Assembly: GCF_000969415.1 (NCBI RefSeq)
Contig: NZ_JZEX01000050.1
Location: 1 to 36,002, forward strand
From: Devosia geojensis
GTDB taxonomy: Bacteria > Pseudomonadota > Alphaproteobacteria > Rhizobiales > Devosiaceae
DNA length: 36,002 bases
Reading direction: 5' to 3'
Shown here piece after piece: positions 32,508-36,002 of the stretch; position 1 is the stretch's first letter, and each line of letters opens with the position of its first letter. The position numbers were made by a program, and so were the translations under genes. The notes under the pieces were generated by a model. It saw nothing but the letters and a program-made list of their open reading frames with translations, made no database searches and had not been told where the DNA came from.

Positions 32508-33680
32508 ATGTCCCTACCGGCGACCCTCTCTCTCGACGACAGCACCTTGCTGTTCGTCAACGCGGTCGTCTGCGTCACCTCCGGCATCCTCTACTGGCTC
32601 GACGTGCGCCGGCAGCCGCATACGGCGGCGCTCTGGTGGGGGCTGACCTTCGTTTTCGGCAGCATGCCCGGCTTCATCTACGTCGCCGCCCACGAGCTGG
32701 GCCAGCCCTGGCTCTATCCGGTCGGCAACGGCATCGTGGTGCTGGCGGTGGCGTTCATCTGGACGGGCGCGCGCGCCTTCAACCAGCGCCCGGCGCCGCC
32801 CGCAGCCTGGCTCACCGGGCCGATCCTCGTGGTTGCGATACCGCTGCTGTCGGAGCGGAGCTTCCACGAATGGAGCGGGGGACTGCCCTATCTTGCAGGC
32901 GTTGCGCTCTATTGCCTCATGGCGGCGCGCGAGTTCCTCAGCCCGCGGGGCAAACGCCTGCAGAACCACGTGGTCCTCGGCGCGGCGGTCGGTGTCGCGG
33001 GCCTCTTCTACACGATGCGGGCGACCGCCTTCGTGATGCTCGGGCCCTACGATCCGGTATTCGAGGCTCTGTTCGGACCGCAGGTGGCAACGCTCGTCTC
33101 GCTGCTCCTCATCATGGTGTGCAGCTTCTCGCTCGTCGCGCTCGGCAAGGAGATGGGCGAGGCGGCGCTGCGGCGCGCCGCGACCATCGACGGGCTGACG
33201 CAGGTGATGAACCGCGCCGCCTTCAACCGCGCGGCCGACGCGCGCCTGCGCACCCTCGCCGCGACCCGTGCGCCGGCAACGGCGCTGATCTTCGATCTCG
33301 ACCACTTCAAGGCGATCAACGATACCTTCGGCCACGCGGCCGGCGACGAGGTGCTGATCCGCTGCGCCGAGACGGTGGGCAAATGCCTCGAGGCGGGCGA
33401 CCTCTTCTGCCGCTATGGCGGAGAGGAGTTCGCCGTGCTGCTGCCGGGCGTCGGACCGGAGAAGGCCGGTCGGGTCGCCGCGCGCATCCTCGCCACCATC
33501 CGCGCCGTCGCGATACAGACCGAGCGCGGCCTGGTGCGGCCGACCGCCAGCATCGGGCTTGCCTGCGCGCTGCCGGGGGAGACGGATCTGTCCGCTCTCA
33601 TCAGCCGCGCCGACGAGGCGCTCTACATGGCCAAGCAGGCCGGCCGCAACCGGGTGGAAGAGCACCGGGCGGCGGCTTGA
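32508..33680 (+). CDS. Membrane-bound diguanylate cyclase (GGDEF domain)
   Basis: A 390-residue protein. About six N-terminal membrane helices (residues 12-215) form a sensor module that I cannot name. The C-terminal GGDEF domain at about 225-385 carries DLDHFKAINDTFGHAAGDEVL and the intact active site RYGGEEF. It should make cyclic di-GMP. The product-inhibition (I) site, normally RxxD five residues before GGEEF, reads EAGD here, so feedback inhibition is probably lost. A hairpin terminator follows the stop. The start ATG 32508 is preceded by a weak CTGGAG. Confidence 0.93.
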   Translation: MSLPATLSLDDSTLLFVNAVVCVTSGILYWLDVRRQPHTAALWWGLTFVFGSMPGFIYVAAHELGQPWLYPVGNGIVVLAVAFIWTGARAFNQRPAPPAAWLTGPILVVAIPLLSERSFHEWSGGLPYLAGVALYCLMAAREFLSPRGKRLQNHVVLGAAVGVAGLFYTMRATAFVMLGPYDPVFEALFGPQVATLVSLLLIMVCSFSLVALGKEMGEAALRRAATIDGLTQVMNRAAFNRAADARLRTLAATRAPATALIFDLDHFKAINDTFGHAAGDEVLIRCAETVGKCLEAGDLFCRYGGEEFAVLLPGVGPEKAGRVAARILATIRAVAIQTERGLVRPTASIGLACALPGETDLSALISRADEALYMAKQAGRNRVEEHRAAA

Positions 33681-33685
33681 AGAAA

Positions 33686-33703
33686 GGGCGCCCTGGGGCG
33701 CCC
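33686..33703. terminator. Bidirectional terminator between cyclase and ABC exporter
   Basis: GGGCGCC-CTGG-GGCGCCC in the 27-bp gap between two convergent genes. On the minus strand the stem is followed by TTTCTT, a reasonable intrinsic terminator for the ABC exporter. On the plus strand only TTCAT follows. Confidence 0.75.
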
Positions 33704-33707
33704 TTCA

Positions 33708-35516
33708 TCACGCGACGTTCAACCCCTTGGTCAGTTCCAGCGCCTGGCGCTCGAAGAGGCGGCGATAGATGCCGCCCTTGAGGCCGATGAGGCTCTGGTG
33801 GCTGCCTTCCTCGACGATGCGGCCCCTGTCGAAGACAAGGAGCCTGTCGAGGGATTTGACCGTCGAGAGCCGGTGGGCGATGACGAGCGTGGTGCGCCCG
33901 ACCATCAGCCGCTCCATCGCCCGCTGGATCAGCACCTCGCTCTCGGAATCGAGGCTCGAGGTCGCCTCGTCGAGAATGAGGATCGGGTTGTCGGCCAGGA
34001 ACGCCCGGGCGATGGCGACGCGCTGCCGCTCGCCGCCCGAGAGCTTGACGCCCCGCTCGCCGACCAGCGTCTCATAGCCCTTGGGGAGCTCCTCGATGAA
34101 CTCGTGCGCGCTCGCGAGCCTTGCCGCCTCGATGATCTCGGCGCGGGTCGCTTCGGGGCGCGCATAGGCGATGTTCTCGGCCAGCGAGCGGTGGAACAGC
34201 ACCGGCTCCTGCTGGACGATGGCGATCTGGCTCCTGAGCGAGGCCTGCTGCACGTCGGCGATGTTGGCGCCATCGATGGTGATGGCGCCGCCATTGACGT
34301 CGTAGAGGCGCTGGATGAGCTTGACGAAGGTCGTCTTGCCCGAACCCGAGTGTCCCACGAGACCCACGCGCTCGCCCGCCCGGATATCGACCGAAAAGTC
34401 CCGGTAGAGGGGCGTTGCATGCGCGCCGTAGCGGAAGGTGACGCGATCGAACGAAATCGCGCCCTTGCCGATGCGGATGGGCTTGGCGCCGGGCTTGTCC
34501 TCGATGCCGAGGGGGTGCTTTTCGAGCAGGACCAGCTCCTCCATGTCGTTGACAGCACGCTGGAGGTTGCGAATGTCCTGACCCACTTCGCGCAGATATC
34601 CCTGCAGCACGAAGAACATGGCAAGCACGAACGTGATGTCGCCGGGGCTCGCCATTCCCTGTTGCCAGAGGACGAGGCCGGTGCCCAAGAGGCCCGCCTG
34701 CATGGTCACCATCATGAAGCCCTGAATGGTGCCGTTGAGCGTGCCGCGCCGCCAGGTGCGCCGCGTGCGGCTGTCCCATTTGCGCAGGACGCCCTTGAGG
34801 CGGGTTTCCTCGCGGTCCTCGGCGCCGAACGCCTTGACCACGGGATTGCAGCTCACCGCATCGGCCAGCGCGCCGCCGAGGCGCGTGTCCCAGGCATTGG
34901 CGAGGCTTGCCGCCGGAGCGACGAACCCCATCGAGAGCGTCACGGTGACGGCGATGTAGATCACCGAGCCCACGCCAACCACCAGGCCCATGATCGGCCA
35001 GTGCAGGGCCATCAGCACGGTGGCGCCGACCAGCATGACGACGCTCGGCAGCAGGGCCACCAGCAGCAGGTCGTTGAGGGCGTCGAGCGCCCACATGCCG
35101 CGGGTGATCTTGCGCACGGTCGAGCCGGCGAAGCTGTTGGCGTGCCAGTCGGTCGAGAAGCGCTGCACCCGGTGGAAGCCGCTGTTGACGATCTCGGCCA
35201 TCATCTTGAGCGTCAGCTTGATGATGCCGTTGAAGATGAAGTAGCGCAGCGTGACGCCGGTGAGGCCGAGCGCCACCGCGATGGCGAAGGCCCGCATCGC
35301 CTGCATCCAGGCCGTCTGTTCGCTGTTGGAGGCGTTGGTGATGGCGTCGACGATCTGGCCGGAGAACAGCGGGATCATCACCTCGGCCAGCGTCGAGACG
35401 ATGACGAGCCCGCCGATCAGGGCGATGCGCCGGGGCTGGGTGCCCCACTGGCGGAAGACGAAGCCGAGCACGTTGCGGAACGCGTCGGCGCGGAAATCGA
35501 GTTTCTTGCGACTCAT
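33708..35516 (-). CDS. ABC exporter, fused permease and ATPase (MsbA/multidrug-like)
   Basis: A 602-residue half-transporter that would work as a dimer. A six-helix type-I exporter membrane domain at about 35-325 (ALIGGLVIVSTLAEVMIPLFSGQIVDAIT is helix 1) is followed by the ATPase domain: Walker A GHSGSGKTT, Q-loop in QIAIVQQEPVLFHRSLAENIAYA, signature LSGGERQRVAIARA, Walker B LILDEATSSLD and H-loop VIAHRLSTV. All catalytic residues are present. Lipid, peptide or drug export is likely; the substrate is unknown. It is preceded by a ~230-nt leader with a short peptide and hairpins, suggesting conditional expression. Confidence 0.94.
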   Translation of the reverse strand: MSRKKLDFRADAFRNVLGFVFRQWGTQPRRIALIGGLVIVSTLAEVMIPLFSGQIVDAITNASNSEQTAWMQAMRAFAIAVALGLTGVTLRYFIFNGIIKLTLKMMAEIVNSGFHRVQRFSTDWHANSFAGSTVRKITRGMWALDALNDLLLVALLPSVVMLVGATVLMALHWPIMGLVVGVGSVIYIAVTVTLSMGFVAPAASLANAWDTRLGGALADAVSCNPVVKAFGAEDREETRLKGVLRKWDSRTRRTWRRGTLNGTIQGFMMVTMQAGLLGTGLVLWQQGMASPGDITFVLAMFFVLQGYLREVGQDIRNLQRAVNDMEELVLLEKHPLGIEDKPGAKPIRIGKGAISFDRVTFRYGAHATPLYRDFSVDIRAGERVGLVGHSGSGKTTFVKLIQRLYDVNGGAITIDGANIADVQQASLRSQIAIVQQEPVLFHRSLAENIAYARPEATRAEIIEAARLASAHEFIEELPKGYETLVGERGVKLSGGERQRVAIARAFLADNPILILDEATSSLDSESEVLIQRAMERLMVGRTTLVIAHRLSTVKSLDRLLVFDRGRIVEEGSHQSLIGLKGGIYRRLFERQALELTKGLNVA

Positions 35517-35524
35517 ATTGGCAT

Positions 35525-35614
35525 CCGGCCGCGTTCACCGCTGGCCGGCCTTATGGAAAAAGCAAAGGAAAACAGCCGGGAACAGGGCACAATGCCCCTC
35601 AAGTCAAACCGGCT
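35525..35614 (-). promoter_or_regulatory. Candidate attenuator and ribosome-site hairpin before the ABC exporter
   Basis: Nested stem at 35574-35614: outer AGCCGG/CCGGCT and inner GGGCA/TGCCC with a 3-nt loop. It is followed on the minus strand by the T-rich GTTTTCCTTTGCTTTTTCC (35573-35555). A second stem CCGGCC/GGCCGG (35525-35548) lies 9-32 nt before the ATG and may cover the ribosome site. The T run is interrupted, so termination would be partial. Confidence 0.45.
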
Positions 35615-35668
35615 ATGCTCTTGAAGAAACCGCAGGCGGCGCGCTGGCGGGCCGCGGATGGCGACGAC

Positions 35669-35716
35669 CTAACGTCGCGGATTCCCGGATGGGAGGACGA
35701 TAAACGGTGCTGCCAT
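35669..35716 (-). CDS. Putative 15-residue leader peptide
   Basis: ATG 35716 is preceded 6 nt earlier by the strong ribosome site AAGGGAGG. The 15 codons read MAAPFIVLPSGNPRR and then TAG. The stop codon lies in the loop of a GCGACG/CGTCGC hairpin (35661-35678). The hydrophobic FIVLP run and the Pro-Arg-Arg end before the stop are the sort of features seen in arrest peptides, but I know no homologue. It would be translated from the leader RNA of the ABC exporter. It may be a chance reading frame. Confidence 0.35.
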   Translation of the reverse strand: MAAPFIVLPSGNPRR

Positions 35717-35755
35717 GTAACGCCTCCCTTTGCCTTGGAATGGTGCGGAAGACGA

Positions 35756-35784
35756 TCTTTAGCCAAAGCCCCCGCATTTGCCAA
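35756..35784 (-). promoter_or_regulatory. Predicted promoter of the ABC exporter leader
   Basis: Minus strand TTGGCA (35779-35784), a 17-bp spacer, then TAAAGA (35756-35761). It lies about 35 nt upstream of the ribosome site of the short leader ORF and about 235 nt from the exporter ATG, which would give a long 5' leader. Confidence 0.45.
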
Positions 35785-35841
35785 CAGGCAAAAAATCGGC
35801 GCGGGAGAAAGTGTTGCCGGGCGACAACAGGGGATGGCCTC

Positions 35842-35869
35842 GGTGGCTCACGGGCCCACCCCCACCCCT
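35842..35869. repeat. Partial GC-rich dispersed repeat at contig end
   Basis: GGTGGCTCAC then a 5-base variable stretch then CACCCCCACCCCT, matching 1191-1218 at 25 of 28 positions. The repeat is cut off by non-biological sequence starting at about 35868. The 486-base stretch 35517-36002 therefore holds the exporter leader and promoter, about 55 bases of nondescript sequence, this repeat and the artefact. Confidence 0.7.
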
Positions 35870-36002
35870 GCCTCTTTTACACATCTCCCAGCCCACCAGA
35901 CGCTACGCCACCCCGCCTGCCTTCCTCCGCTTGACAAAAAAAAAAAAAACATTACAGCCAACACACTGTCCCTACTAGTTGCCAGCAGCACCCTTACCCT
36001 TT
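35868..36002. other. Sequencing-adapter artefact (Nextera read-through) and poly-A tail
   Basis: 35868-35901 matches the Illumina Nextera transposase adapter at 30 of 34 positions: the mosaic-end part at 35868-35886 (CTGCCTCTTTTACACATCT) has 2 mismatches and the next 15 bases have 2. Then come 8 index-like bases GCTACGCC, then 24 bases resembling the P7 tail with several errors ending CGCTTG, then an A run (35934-35949) and unstructured sequence. This order is that of a read running through a short insert. It is not genomic DNA. Confidence 0.9.

Noticed and set aside
35599..35784. A 61-codon minus-strand frame before the ABC exporter
   Set aside because: It overlaps the predicted promoter and leader, has no ribosome site and has unremarkable composition. 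The 15-codon frame at 35669-35716 in another register has the strong ribosome site.
35934..35949. A 14-16 base A run that could be read as a poly-A tail or a terminator
   Set aside because: It follows adapter and P7-like sequence in the exact order of a read-through, so it is a sequencing artefact.

Overview
The window is GC-rich chromosomal DNA with dense, bidirectional coding, short gaps and frequent ATGA-type overlaps. Several things point to an alphaproteobacterium of the order Hyphomicrobiales (Rhizobiales). These are the phoR-pstSCAB-phoU-phoB gene order, the long PstA and PstC forms, the interspersed palindromic intergenic repeats and the GbsR/MarR-controlled RND pump. A Devosia-like genus is my guess; no rRNA or marker gene in the window proves it. 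I see no phage, transposase, CRISPR array or tRNA.

Layout. 1-1264: repeat DNA flanking one small phosphotransferase. 1265-6160: a regulator, membrane-fusion protein and RND pump operon on the minus strand, behind a perfect palindromic operator. 6254-14029: the complete phosphate-starvation locus on the minus strand (phoR, then pstS, pstC, pstA, pstB, phoU, phoB) with a Pho box before pstS. ppk2 is divergent from phoR. 15001-23633: an RpiR-type regulator faces a plus-strand operon of N-formylglutamate amidohydrolase-like hydrolase, ethanolamine-type APC permease, glutamine-synthetase-like ligase, aldehyde dehydrogenase and iron alcohol dehydrogenase. An HTH/PIN toxin-antitoxin pair sits between ligase and aldehyde dehydrogenase. 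23796-29896: sugar-acid and carbonyl metabolism genes (mannitol dehydrogenase family, KDG-kinase-like, SDR, DUF924, zinc alcohol dehydrogenase, two-domain VOC protein). 30154-35516: Ohr peroxidase, SLC13 transporter, diguanylate cyclase and an ABC exporter. 35517-36002: the exporter leader, then repeat DNA, then non-biological sequence.

How the genes fit together. The phosphate block is a standard sensing-uptake unit, with polyphosphate metabolism next door. The 16-23 kb operon reads as a gamma-glutamylation route for a small amino alcohol, most simply ethanolamine: import, ligate to glutamate, oxidise alcohol to aldehyde to acid, then hydrolyse the amide. That assignment is inference from gene content. 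The 24-29 kb block looks like part of hexuronate or aldonate catabolism.

Most notable signals. (1) The last ~135 bases match a degraded Illumina Nextera read-through adapter followed by poly-A, so they are an artefact. (2) The putative amino-alcohol operon carries an embedded toxin-antitoxin pair and a repeat element. (3) Two neighbouring dehydrogenase genes have their Shine-Dalgarno sequences buried in perfect inverted repeats. (4) The ABC exporter has a ~230-nt leader with a well-initiated 15-codon peptide and nested hairpins. (5) The ligase gene has a leader with mutually exclusive stems. (6) The SLC13 gene appears to need an ATT start codon.
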